From: Jatrophihabitans_A sp035248685
GTDB lineage: Bacteria; Actinomycetota; Actinomycetes; Mycobacteriales; Jatrophihabitantaceae
Assembly: GCA_035248685.1 (NCBI GenBank)
Contig: DATFHF010000027.1
Span: forward strand, 1 to 64,000
Reading direction: 5' to 3'
Length of the DNA: 64,000 bases
This document shows, piece after piece, positions 34,706 through 43,204 of this stretch. Both the position numbers and the translations under genes were made by a program. Within the stretch, counting starts at the first letter, position 1, and each line of letters starts with the position of its first letter. The notes under the pieces were generated by a model. That model had not been told where the DNA came from, searched no databases, and saw nothing but the letters and a program-made list of their open reading frames with translations.

Positions 34706-35857
34706 TCAGTACCAGTTGTAGTTTTGCGAGTGCGCCCAAGCCGAACACGGCGTGCCGTAGACGCCGGCGATGTAGCCGAGCCCCCAACTGATCTGGGTGG
34801 CCGCATCGGTCTGCCAGTCCGGCCCGGCGGATGACATCTTGCTACCCGGCAGCGCCTGCGGAATGCCATATGCGCCCGAGGGATTCGACGCGTCGGTGCG
34901 CCAACCGCTCTCCTTGCTCCACAGGCTTACCAGGCAGGAGAACTGGTCGCTGCCCCAACCCCGAGCAGCCACCATGCCGGCCGCGATCTGCTGTGCGGCA
35001 CCGGCCGGAATGGTCGATCCGATCGGGGGATTCTTGGTGCCGATCTTGGTTTGCCGGTTGACCACCGGTCGAACCACCGTCGTCCAAACCGGAATCCGGC
35101 CGGCGAGCTTGCCGTCCAGGTAGACCAGCTGATAGGTGATCCGGCTGATGCCGTTTTGGCCCGCCGTGACAAGGGAACTGGTACCGGCATAGCTGTTCGG
35201 GTCAGTGCGTTGCACGGTCGAGAACGGCACCTGAACCTGCCGCACGCTGGTCCGGTAGCTGACCCGTTGGATCCGGACCACCTCGTTGTCGGTGATTCGA
35301 CTGCTACCTGAAGGTAAAAGCCGATCGTCCGGGCTGAGCACGACCCCGGCGTCACTGGCCGCCTGGTACACCGTCGGACCGGCGCTCAGCACCACCGCCT
35401 TTCGGCCCGCCCGCAGGAAGGTCACCCGCTTGGGTGAGCTGATGGCCAGGTCGGTAACCCCGGAATCCAGCCGCTTGGATCGCGATACCGACACCAGATC
35501 GTGGCTGCCGTAACCGAGCTGGCTGAGCGCCTCGGCAACCGAGTCAGCATTGACCCAGACCTCGCGCACTTTTCCGTCGACGTTCAACCGCAGCAGATGT
35601 CCGCGGCTGATCACGATCCGGCTGCCGTCGTGCACCGGGGACTGCGGATCCGGTGCGACCAGATCATGCTCACCGACCGCGATGTGCGCGGCGGCGAGCA
35701 CCCCCTGAACGTCGCCTGCCGACGTGTGGACGATCCGGTCCTGACCGTCGATCCGCAGATCGACAAACTTGCTGCCGCCGGCTGCCCAGGCGACGCTCCC
35801 GCCGAGAAGTCCGGCAAGAACGATTCCGTACAGGCCTAACTTGATTCCCCGTTGCAA
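34706..35857 (-). CDS. Rpf-like cell-wall protein: DUF348, G5 and C-terminal transglycosylase-like domain
   Basis: The 383-residue secreted protein has an N-terminal signal/membrane segment (GIVLAGLLGGSVAWA), three DUF348 (YabE-like) modules and a G5 domain (TSSLVTAGQNGISRITYQLV). Its tip is a small lytic transglycosylase-like domain with LWSKESGWRTDASNPSGAYG and ending CSAWAHSQNYNWY, similar to phage-tail/aggregation-promoting lysozyme-like domains. The catalytic glutamate is in SKES. Its tip differs from the classic Rpf fold of the paralogue just upstream. A TTG start at 35857 is supported by GAGGGG eight bases before it. It presumably cleaves peptidoglycan at division or regrowth. Confidence 0.88.
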   Translation of the reverse strand: MQRGIKLGLYGIVLAGLLGGSVAWAAGGSKFVDLRIDGQDRIVHTSAGDVQGVLAAAHIAVGEHDLVAPDPQSPVHDGSRIVISRGHLLRLNVDGKVREVWVNADSVAEALSQLGYGSHDLVSVSRSKRLDSGVTDLAISSPKRVTFLRAGRKAVVLSAGPTVYQAASDAGVVLSPDDRLLPSGSSRITDNEVVRIQRVSYRTSVRQVQVPFSTVQRTDPNSYAGTSSLVTAGQNGISRITYQLVYLDGKLAGRIPVWTTVVRPVVNRQTKIGTKNPPIGSTIPAGAAQQIAAGMVAARGWGSDQFSCLVSLWSKESGWRTDASNPSGAYGIPQALPGSKMSSAGPDWQTDAATQISWGLGYIAGVYGTPCSAWAHSQNYNWY

Positions 35858-35981
35858 AACAAATACCCCTCAGATCGGCTGCCGCGTGGGCTACGCGGTG
35901 CCCGTGCAAAACACACCGTTCTCCAGCGATCACGGTGGTAACCGCGCCGGATGAACTGGGTCGAACGAAATTCGAAGGCAG

Positions 35982-37091
35982 CTACAGACGCTGTCCGCAT
36001 ACTGGCCAGGGACTGGAACCGCGAGCGTTGTACAGCCGGGTCGCGATCGCGATCTGCTGCCCACGGGTGGCCAAGTCAGCGCGGGGCGCGTAGGCACCGC
36101 CGCCATTGGATAGCCAGGTGCCGTAATCGAACTGAAGTCCGCCGTAGAAACCGTTGCCGGTATTGATGTGCCAGTTGCCGCCGGACTCGCACTGGGCTAC
36201 CGCATCCCAGTTCAGGCCGCTGGTGTTCGCCGGGGGCTGCGGCGTGGCAGCTACCGGCTGCTGCTTGCTGCCGACCTTCATCACCTGATTCACCGGCGCC
36301 CGGAGCACCGCAGTCGAACGCACCACCCGGCCGGCGAGCTTGCCGTCAACGTAGACCAGCGAGTAGATCACCCGCTGCGAGCCGGCCCGGCCGGCAGTCA
36401 CGATGGTGTTCTGCCCGACGTACTGGGTCGAATCGGCGCTGCGGACGGTGCCGAACGGCATGGCCACGGTTGCCGAGGCGGTGCGATAGCGCACCCGCTG
36501 CACCCGGATCACCTGGTTGTCGTAAATGGCGCTGGTGGTCGGCACCGACACCCGGTCCGACGGGCCCAGGAAGACCATCGATGCGTACAGCGCGTCCCGG
36601 ACGGTGGGGCCGGCGCTGGCCACCGGTAACCGCTTGCCGTCGACCAGCAGTGTCAGCCGCTTGGGCGAGGAGATCGACAGCTGCGTCGTGCCGCGGTCCA
36701 ACCGCATCGAACGCGATACCGACACCAGGCTGTTCGAGCCGTAGCCCAACTGGTTCAGGGCCTCGTCGACCGAGTCGGCGTTGACCCAGACGTCGCGGCT
36801 GACGCCGTTGACGGTGAGGTGCAACAGGTGGCCGCGACGGACCACGATCGAACCGCCGTTGTGGACCGCCGAGTTCAGATCCGGCGCTACCAGGTCATGC
36901 GACCCGACGTGCAGCCCGGCCGCGGCCAGGGCGCCTCGGACGTTGCCGGCGGTGGTGTGGAGCTGACGGCTCTGTCCGTCGACCTTGAGGTCGACGGACT
37001 TGTCAGCGGGCTGGCTAACCCAAGCGGCGGTGCCGCCGAGTACACCCGCGATGACCAGGCCGTAAAGCCCGTACTGCACACTGCGACGCAA
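35982..37091 (-). CDS. rpfB: Resuscitation-promoting factor RpfB
   Basis: The 369-residue wall hydrolase has a signal/membrane segment (YGLVIAGVLGGTAAWVS), three DUF348 modules, a G5 domain (NTIVTAGRAGSQRVIYSLV) and the C-terminal Rpf domain LNWDAVAQCESGGNWHINTG with the catalytic Glu in CESGGNW, then GLQFDYGTWLSNGG and PVCG. RpfB enzymes cleave glycan strands and help dormant actinobacteria resume growth. The frame is open upstream to 37226, but TTG 37091 with GGGAG eight bases before it exactly parallels the neighbouring paralogue. It lies between tatD and rsmA, as in M. tuberculosis. Confidence 0.94.
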   Translation of the reverse strand: MRRSVQYGLYGLVIAGVLGGTAAWVSQPADKSVDLKVDGQSRQLHTTAGNVRGALAAAGLHVGSHDLVAPDLNSAVHNGGSIVVRRGHLLHLTVNGVSRDVWVNADSVDEALNQLGYGSNSLVSVSRSMRLDRGTTQLSISSPKRLTLLVDGKRLPVASAGPTVRDALYASMVFLGPSDRVSVPTTSAIYDNQVIRVQRVRYRTASATVAMPFGTVRSADSTQYVGQNTIVTAGRAGSQRVIYSLVYVDGKLAGRVVRSTAVLRAPVNQVMKVGSKQQPVAATPQPPANTSGLNWDAVAQCESGGNWHINTGNGFYGGLQFDYGTWLSNGGGAYAPRADLATRGQQIAIATRLYNARGSSPWPVCGQRL

Positions 37092-37141
37092 GAAACAAAC
37101 TCCCAGATCGTTGCGGCTACAAAAGCCTGCGCGTTCTGCTC

Positions 37142-37178
37142 GGTCACAGCACCGTAACGGGCAGGTGCACGGATGACC
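37142..37178. promoter_or_regulatory. MtrA-like box and hairpin upstream of rpfB
   Basis: On the plus strand GTCAC (37143-37147) and GTAAC (37154-37158) form a direct repeat 11 bp apart, like the GTNAC repeats bound by the actinobacterial response regulator MtrA. The same region can fold: GGTCA/TGACC (37142-37146/37174-37178) outside GCACC/GGTGC (37149-37153/37164-37168). It is 51-87 bases upstream of the rpfB TTG. Confidence 0.4.
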
Positions 37179-37215
37179 AAACCCTCTGAACAAAATTCTG
37201 AGAATAAATGGGGCA

Positions 37216-38058
37216 TTAGATGCCAAAAACCCTCTCCCCGGTTGCCCAAATCGTGTCGCAGACCACTGATTCTGGTAGCTGCTTGAGCTCAGCCAGCAGC
37301 CTCACCACATGCGGAATCAGGTAGGGCGCGTTCGGTCGGCCGCGGTAGGGGTGGGCGGTCAGGAACGGCGCGTCGGTCTCCACCAGCATCGACTCGCGCG
37401 GCGTCACCCGGGCCGCTTCCCGCAGCGCCGGAGCATTGCTAAAGGTGAGCACGCCGGAAAACGACAGCAGGTAGCCGGCGCGCACGCACTCTCCTGCCAT
37501 CTCGGCATCGCCGGAGAACGCGTGGAACACCACGCCGGCCGGCGGCGCGCCCTGCTCCCGCAGGATGCGGAGCACGTCGGCATGGGCGTCCCGGTCGTGG
37601 ATCACCAGCGGCTTGTCGACCCGTTTGGCCAGCTCGATGTGCCGGCGGAAGTGCTCCTGCTGTAGCGCCGGTTCGGTGCGGTCCCAGTAGTAATCCAGGC
37701 CGGTCTCGCCGACCGCTACCACCTTCGGATGGCCGAGCAGCCGCTCCAGCTCGGCATAGTGCTCGTCGGTGAGATCGGTCACCTCGGTGGGATGCACCGC
37801 CAACGCGCAGTAGACGGCCGGGTGCTCGGTGGAGTCGAGCGCCGACTGCCATTCGGCCACCTCACAGCCGACGTTGACCAGCCGGCTGACGCCGACCGCG
37901 CTCGCATCGGCCACCGCGGCCGCCACGAACTCAGGCCCGGCCGGCTCGCCGCGGGCGGTCCGGCCGGCCCTGGCCGACATCGCATCCAGGTGGCAGTGGC
38001 TGTCGAATACCGTGCCGGCCAGCGGCTCGGGCGGTGGCGGCAACGCCTGTTCAGGCAC
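37216..38058 (-). CDS. tatD: TatD-family metal-dependent hydrolase/DNase
   Basis: The 280-residue TIM-barrel metalloenzyme has FDSHCHLD at the N-terminus, VAVGETGLDYYWD in the middle, PLVIHDRDAHADVL, VFHAFSGDAEMA and LVETDAPFLTAHP. TatD proteins act as 3'-5' exonucleases or 3'-phosphoesterases. The GTG start at 38058 overlaps the end of metG by eight bases. The frame remains open upstream but lies within metG. The metG-tatD-rpfB order is conserved in actinobacteria. Confidence 0.94.
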   Translation of the reverse strand: MPEQALPPPPEPLAGTVFDSHCHLDAMSARAGRTARGEPAGPEFVAAAVADASAVGVSRLVNVGCEVAEWQSALDSTEHPAVYCALAVHPTEVTDLTDEHYAELERLLGHPKVVAVGETGLDYYWDRTEPALQQEHFRRHIELAKRVDKPLVIHDRDAHADVLRILREQGAPPAGVVFHAFSGDAEMAGECVRAGYLLSFSGVLTFSNAPALREAARVTPRESMLVETDAPFLTAHPYRGRPNAPYLIPHVVRLLAELKQLPESVVCDTIWATGERVFGI

Positions 38059-39871
38059 TGCTCTCCAGCCGAGCCAGCTCCTCATCAACCACGGACGGAT
38101 CGAGTTTGGCGATGATCGGCGTGGGCGCGGACAGCGGCCGGCCCACCGGCAACGGCTGGGACTGCCAGCTGGCCCGGGTTCGGTAGTCACCGGTCAGCAC
38201 CGAGTAGGACGGCGAGCCCACCGCGGTCGGCTCGTCCACCTGCACCAGTTCCGGCATCGCGGCCCAGACGCCCTCGCCGCCGAGGGCCGCATGCACCTTC
38301 GAGGCCGTGGTCGGCAGGAACGGCGTAATCAGCGTCTTGATGTCGTCGATGACTTGCAGCGCGGTGTGCAACACCGAGCCCATCCTGGCTGGGTCGGAGT
38401 TCTTCAGCTGCCACGGCGCGGTGTCGGACAGGTACTTGTTGGCATCGCCAACCAGCCGCATGACCTCGCCGAGGGCTGCCTTCTGCCGGTTCTTCTCAAT
38501 CAGGCCGCCGATTGTGTCGAATGCGTCGGTCGCCGCGGTCAGCAGCTCCCGGTCCACGTCGAGCAGCTCACCGCTCGGCGGGATCGCCCCTAAATTCTTG
38601 GCCGTGATCGAGACGGTCCGGTTGACCAGGTTGCCCCAGCCGGCGACCAACTCGTCGTTGTTGCGCCGGACGAACTCGGCCCAGGTGAAATCGGTGTCCT
38701 GGTTCTCCGGACCGGCGCTGGTCAGGTAGTACCGCAAGGCGTCCGCGTCATATCGGCTCAGCATGTCCCCGACGTAGATGACCACATTGCGGGAGGAGGA
38801 GAACTTGCGTCCCTCCATGGTCAAGAACTCACTGGACACCACGTCGTAAGGACGGTTCAACGGTCCCAGCGGACCGGGCTTGCCACCCTGCGGTGACCGG
38901 TCGCCGATACCCGAGTAGCCGAACAGCATCGCCGGCCAGATTTCGGCGTGGAAGACGATGTTGTCCTTGCCCATGAAGTAATAGGACTTGGAGTCCGGGT
39001 TCTGCCACCACGCCCGCCAGGCGTCCGGGTCACCGGTCCGCGCCGCCCACTCGATCGAGGCCGACAGGTAGCCGATCACCGCGTCGAACCACACGTAGAT
39101 CTTCTTGTCGTCCCGATCCCGCCAGCCATCCAGCGGCACCGGAATTCCCCAGTCCAGGTCGCGGGTGATTGCACGGGGTTTCAGGTCGTCCAGTAGGTTC
39201 AAGGCGAACTTCTGGACGTTGGACCGCCAGTGCCCCTGGCTGCGCAACCAGTTCGAGATCACCTCGGTGAATGCGGGCAGATCCAGAAAGAATTGTTCGG
39301 TCTGCACGAACTTCGGGGTCTCGCCGTTGATTCTGGACCTGGGCTCGATCAGGTCGATCGGGTCCAGCTGGTTGCCGCAGTTGTCGCACTGGTCGCCCCG
39401 GGCGCTGGGGTAGCCGCAGATCGGACAGGTGCCCTCGATGTAGCGGTCCGGCAGGGTCCGGCCGGTGGACGGGCTGATCGCGCCCAGCTCGGTACGGGCG
39501 AAGATGTAGCCGTTGTCCAGCAGCCCAAGGAACAGCTGCTGGGTCACCGCGTAGTGGTTGCGGGTGGTAGTGCGGGTGAACAGGTCGTAGGACAGCCCCA
39601 GCTGCTGTAGATCCTTGGCGATCACCAGGCTGTTGCGATCGGCCAGTTCGCGCGGTGACACACCTTCGCGCTCAGCCTGCACCTGGATCGGGGTGCCGTG
39701 CTCGTCAGTGCCCGACACCATCAGCACGTTGTTGCCGGCCAGTCGGTGATAGCGGCTGAAGACGTCGGACGGAACCCCGAAACCCGCGACGTGACCGATA
39801 TGCCGTGGACCATTGGCATAAGGCCAGGCCACCGCGGTCAGCACGTTCACAGGTGTGTGCAAGGCAGTCAT
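38051..39871 (-). CDS. metG: Methionyl-tRNA synthetase
   Basis: This class I synthetase of about 606 residues charges tRNA-Met. The HIGH motif is AWPYANGPRHIGH, a zinc knuckle is CPICGYPSARGDQCDNCG, and the KMSKS equivalent is the variant GRKFSSSRN. Catalytic-core motifs VSGTDEHGTPI and IYVWFDAVIGYLS are present. The ATG at 39871 was selected from the conserved N-terminus, and the longer upstream frame is not homologous. It lies 10 bp after rsmI and overlaps tatD, so rsmI-metG-tatD form an operon. A TAGGCT 7 bases before the ATG could be an internal promoter. Confidence 0.96.
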   Translation of the reverse strand: MTALHTPVNVLTAVAWPYANGPRHIGHVAGFGVPSDVFSRYHRLAGNNVLMVSGTDEHGTPIQVQAEREGVSPRELADRNSLVIAKDLQQLGLSYDLFTRTTTRNHYAVTQQLFLGLLDNGYIFARTELGAISPSTGRTLPDRYIEGTCPICGYPSARGDQCDNCGNQLDPIDLIEPRSRINGETPKFVQTEQFFLDLPAFTEVISNWLRSQGHWRSNVQKFALNLLDDLKPRAITRDLDWGIPVPLDGWRDRDDKKIYVWFDAVIGYLSASIEWAARTGDPDAWRAWWQNPDSKSYYFMGKDNIVFHAEIWPAMLFGYSGIGDRSPQGGKPGPLGPLNRPYDVVSSEFLTMEGRKFSSSRNVVIYVGDMLSRYDADALRYYLTSAGPENQDTDFTWAEFVRRNNDELVAGWGNLVNRTVSITAKNLGAIPPSGELLDVDRELLTAATDAFDTIGGLIEKNRQKAALGEVMRLVGDANKYLSDTAPWQLKNSDPARMGSVLHTALQVIDDIKTLITPFLPTTASKVHAALGGEGVWAAMPELVQVDEPTAVGSPSYSVLTGDYRTRASWQSQPLPVGRPLSAPTPIIAKLDPSVVDEELARLESSA

Positions 39872-39881
39872 GCAAGTCAGC

Positions 39882-40796
39882 CTAGTGACTGCCTCCACCG
39901 AGTTCCGGCCGGGACGAGACGGACGATTTGCCCGCCACCACCGCATCGAATACCCGCCGTTTGGGCAGGCCCAGCTGCTCGGCCACCGCGGCGATGGCCT
40001 CCCGTCGACTGGCTCCGGCCGCTTCCCGGATCGCCACCTGCCCGGCCAGCTCGGCGCTGTCGGTGCGGTCGTCAGCGGGCTCAGTCGCACCGGCCACCAC
40101 CAGGGTGATTTCGCCCCGCACCTCGGTGTCGGCCGCCCAGACCGCCAACTCGGCCAGGCCGGCCCGTACGACCTGCTCATAGGTCTTGGTCAGCTCCCGG
40201 CAGACCGCGGCCGGGCGGTCGGCGCCGAACGCCGAGGCAAGATCGGCCAGCGACCCGGCCAGCCGGTGCGGGGACTCGAAGAACACCAGGGTGCGCCGCT
40301 CGGTCGCCAGCTCGGTCAGCAGCCGGCGCCGGGCACCGGGCTTGCGCGGCAGGAAGCCTTCGAAGCAGAACCGGTCCACCGCTAACCCGGATACCGCCAA
40401 CGCGGCGGTTACCGCGGACGGCCCCGGCAGGCAGGTCACCGGCACGCCGGCCTCGATCGCCGCGACCACCAGCCGGTAACCCGGATCGGACACCGAGGGC
40501 ATGCCGGCGTCGGTCACCACCAGCACGTCCTGACCGGCGATCAGCAGCTCTACCAGTTGCGGTACCCGGCCCTGCTCGTTGCCCTCGAAGAAGGACAGCA
40601 CCCGGCCGACCGGTCGAACGCCGAGTTCGGCCGCCAGCCGGTGCAGCTTGCGGGTGTCCTCGGCGGCAATCACCGGCATGCCGGCCAACGCTTCGGCCAG
40701 GCCGGTCGAGGCATCGCTCGGACGGCCCAGCGGCGTGCCGGCCAGGACCAACCGGCCGGGATCGGCACCGGCCGCGCGGTCGACACCGGTTGTCAT
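39882..40796 (-). CDS. rsmI: 16S rRNA (cytidine-1402-2'-O)-methyltransferase
   Basis: The 304-residue tetrapyrrole-methylase-fold enzyme 2'-O-methylates C1402 of 16S rRNA. It shows LVLAGTPLGRPSDAS, VIAAEDTRKLHRLA, VVTDAGMPSVSDPGYRLV, CLPGPSAVTAALAVSG and FFESPHRLAGSL. The ATG at 40796 is divergent from pmt with only 25 bp between the two starts, so the promoters must overlap. Confidence 0.95.
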   Translation of the reverse strand: MTTGVDRAAGADPGRLVLAGTPLGRPSDASTGLAEALAGMPVIAAEDTRKLHRLAAELGVRPVGRVLSFFEGNEQGRVPQLVELLIAGQDVLVVTDAGMPSVSDPGYRLVVAAIEAGVPVTCLPGPSAVTAALAVSGLAVDRFCFEGFLPRKPGARRRLLTELATERRTLVFFESPHRLAGSLADLASAFGADRPAAVCRELTKTYEQVVRAGLAELAVWAADTEVRGEITLVVAGATEPADDRTDSAELAGQVAIREAAGASRREAIAAVAEQLGLPKRRVFDAVVAGKSSVSSRPELGGGSH

Positions 40797-40821
40797 AGCG
40801 CAAGACCCTACGATCAGCGCT

Positions 40822-42453
40822 GTGACGACCGCGACCCTGCTGCCCGCCCGCATGCGGTCAGCGGCGGCATCGGAGGTTCGGACGGTGCCACCGGCGCTGC
40901 GGCCATGGCAGCCGGACTCGGAGTTGCAAAGCTGGCTGTGGACCGGGCTGGTCACCCTGTTGGCCGCCGGCACCCGATTCTGGGCGCTGGGCTTTCCGTC
41001 GGCCAAGAGCTTCGATGAGGTCTACTACGCCACCGAAGCCCAGGAGATGCTGCGGTACGGCTACGAGGACAACCGCGACTACATGTTCATCGTGCACCCG
41101 CCGCTGGGCAAGTGGCTGATCGCGCTGAGCTCAGCGCTCTGGGGCAACGACTCGCTAGGGTGGCGGATCGCTCCGGCAGTGGCCGGCACCGTCAGCGTGC
41201 TGATCATGGTTCGGCTGGCCCGCCGGATGTTCCGCTCCACCATCCTGGGCGTGTTGGCCGGCACGCTGCTGGCCCTGGATGGCATCTCGCTGGTGATGTC
41301 CCGGGTCGCGCTGCTGGACATCTTCCTCCAGCTGTTCATACTGGCCGGCTTCGCCGCCCTCGTGCTGGACCGTGACCAGCTGCGGACCAGGCTCGGCCGG
41401 TTGTACGCCGCCGGGGTCGACCTGTCGGCGGAGATGCCCCGGCTCGGGCCGCGGCCATGGCGGCTGCTCGGCGGCGTCCTGCTCGGCCTGGCGCTGGCGG
41501 TGAAATGGAGCGCGCTGTCGTTCTGGCTGGGATTCGCACTGCTGTCGCTGTTGTGGGACCGGGGCGCGTTCAAGAGCGCGGGCGCCGAACAGCCCTGGCT
41601 GGCGACGGTCAAGCGCTCGCTGCCGGCCGGCGTCTTCTCGCTCGGGGCCTCGGCGGTGGCCGCCTACTTCCTGACCTGGACAGGCTGGTTCGTCGGAGAG
41701 AACTCCTGGAACCGGCACTGGGGCGACAGCCACCCCGGCACCGGGCTGTTCGCCTGGTTACCGTCCGGTTTCCGCAGCCTGCTCGACTATCACCACGCCG
41801 CCTACGAGTTCCACAGCCACCTCTACGATCCCCACCCGTACAAGGCGAATCCCTGGTCCTGGCTGGTGCTCGGACGACCCATCTCGTTCTATGCGCCATC
41901 CGGCGTGACCGGTTGCGGGGCGTCCAGCTGTACCCGCGAGATCCTGCTGATCGGCACCCCGATCATGTACTGGGCGTTCGTACCGGCGCTGCTCTGGCTG
42001 GCCTGGCACTGGGCAACCACCCGGGACTGGCGGGCCGGCGCGGTGTGGATGGCCTTCGTGGCCGGCTGGGTGGTGTGGTTGCAGAACACCCGGCGCACCG
42101 GCTTCCTCTTCTATATGACGCCGCTGATGCCGTTCCTGGTGCTGGGATTGACGCTGGCGGTCGGCACGCTGCTGAGCCCGACCGCCGCCGAACGGCTCCG
42201 AGTCGCGACCGGGGCGGCCACCGGCGCTGCGGCAGCCGGCGATCCGGCCGGTGAACCGATCCGGATGGTCGGCCTGCGCGAGTGGGTACAGATCCACGGG
42301 ATCTCAGGTAACCGGCTGCTGCGCACCGGGCTGGTGGCGGTATGGCTGGCAGCGGTGGTGGCCGACTTCATCTGGATGTGGCCGATCTTCACCGGAGGCA
42401 TGCTGACCAACCATGCCTGGCAGCTGCGGATGTGGTTCCCCGGCTGGATCTGA
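40822..42453 (+). CDS. pmt: Protein O-mannosyltransferase (GT39)
   Basis: The 543-residue polytopic membrane enzyme transfers mannose from polyprenyl-phosphate-mannose to exported proteins. It has the GT39 N-terminal loop FPSAKSFDEVYYATEAQEML with the DE catalytic pair, VHPPLGKWLIAL, GWRIAPAVAGTVSVL and many hydrophobic helices. GTG 40822 was selected. TACGAT seven bases upstream could be a leaderless -10. In M. tuberculosis the orthologue Rv1002c lies divergent from rsmI, as here. It may glycosylate some of the secreted proteins in this window, such as the Rpf and LCP proteins. Confidence 0.94.
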   Translation: MTTATLLPARMRSAAASEVRTVPPALRPWQPDSELQSWLWTGLVTLLAAGTRFWALGFPSAKSFDEVYYATEAQEMLRYGYEDNRDYMFIVHPPLGKWLIALSSALWGNDSLGWRIAPAVAGTVSVLIMVRLARRMFRSTILGVLAGTLLALDGISLVMSRVALLDIFLQLFILAGFAALVLDRDQLRTRLGRLYAAGVDLSAEMPRLGPRPWRLLGGVLLGLALAVKWSALSFWLGFALLSLLWDRGAFKSAGAEQPWLATVKRSLPAGVFSLGASAVAAYFLTWTGWFVGENSWNRHWGDSHPGTGLFAWLPSGFRSLLDYHHAAYEFHSHLYDPHPYKANPWSWLVLGRPISFYAPSGVTGCGASSCTREILLIGTPIMYWAFVPALLWLAWHWATTRDWRAGAVWMAFVAGWVVWLQNTRRTGFLFYMTPLMPFLVLGLTLAVGTLLSPTAAERLRVATGAATGAAAAGDPAGEPIRMVGLREWVQIHGISGNRLLRTGLVAVWLAAVVADFIWMWPIFTGGMLTNHAWQLRMWFPGWI

Positions 42454-42594
42454 GCCCCGTCGGGACGGCCGATCCGTACTACCGTTGGCGGTGATGGCCG
42501 CTGCCGGCTGCGGAACCCGCGGCAGCCCATCGGTCGTTGTCGAGACAGTCAACCCGCCGGTAGCTGCTGGCGGCAACGAAAGCCGAGGTTCGTC

Positions 42595-43092
42595 ATGGCA
42601 ATCTCAGCCAATATCCCGCGGCCGGGCCTGGATCTGGAATATCCGCTGTCGCTCGGGGTCTATGACGGCTACGCCCAGGCCCAGCAGATCGTCGACTACC
42701 TGTCCGACCACGAATTCGAAGTCCAGCAGGTTGCCATCGTCGGCACCGAACTCAAGACCGTGGAGCGGGTCACCGGCCGGCTCACCCGCGGCAAGGTGGC
42801 CGCCGCCGGTGCGATGTCCGGGCTATGGATGGGGCTGTTCGTCGGAATCGCCTTTTCCATATTCGGCAACGGCAATCAGCTGGGGTTCCTGATCACCACC
42901 CCGATCATCGGCGCACTGTTCGGCCTGGTCTGGAGCCAATTGGGGTTCGCTGCGGTTACCCGCGGCGGCACCCGGGACTTCTCGTCGGTAAGCCAGGTGG
43001 TGGCGACCAAGTACGAGGTGCTGGTGGAGCACCGGTTCTTCGAACGCGCCCGCGAACTGCTTGCCGGCATGCCGCCGCTCGCCCCACGCTGA
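42595..43092 (+). CDS. General stress protein 17M-like membrane protein
   Basis: The 165-residue protein starts with a YflT-type domain (YDGYAQAQQIVDYLSDHEFE, QQVAIVGTELKTVERVTGRL) followed by two transmembrane helices (GLWMGLFVGIAFSIFG, FLITTPIIGALFGLVW). This family is linked with SigB-type general stress in Gram-positives, but its biochemical role is unknown. GAGG lies six bases before ATG 42595. It stands alone between pmt and the radical SAM gene. Confidence 0.85.
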   Translation: MAISANIPRPGLDLEYPLSLGVYDGYAQAQQIVDYLSDHEFEVQQVAIVGTELKTVERVTGRLTRGKVAAAGAMSGLWMGLFVGIAFSIFGNGNQLGFLITTPIIGALFGLVWSQLGFAAVTRGGTRDFSSVSQVVATKYEVLVEHRFFERARELLAGMPPLAPR

Positions 43093-43204
43093 CGCTCGGG
43101 GTTCTTCTCAGTTAGCTCAGTAAACGCGGCCCGATCTGTCGGGCAAGTACCGCGCGGTGCTAGCGTCCCCGGCCGTCCTGTTGCCTGTCCATCCGAGGTG
43201 AGTC

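Noticed and set aside
35858..37215. c-di-AMP (ydaO-type) riboswitch before the rpf genes
   Set aside because: Such riboswitches control wall hydrolases in actinobacteria, but the leaders here (about 125 bases each) are short and I could not find the conserved core.
37092..37226. Upstream extension of rpfB
   Set aside because: It contains cysteine-rich non-homologous sequence and the MtrA-like site; TTG 37091 has a good ribosome site matched in the paralogue.
42499..42526. GC-rich hairpin after pmt as a terminator
   Set aside because: Six-base stem with a long loop and no T-run; it is not distinguishable from chance in GC-rich DNA.
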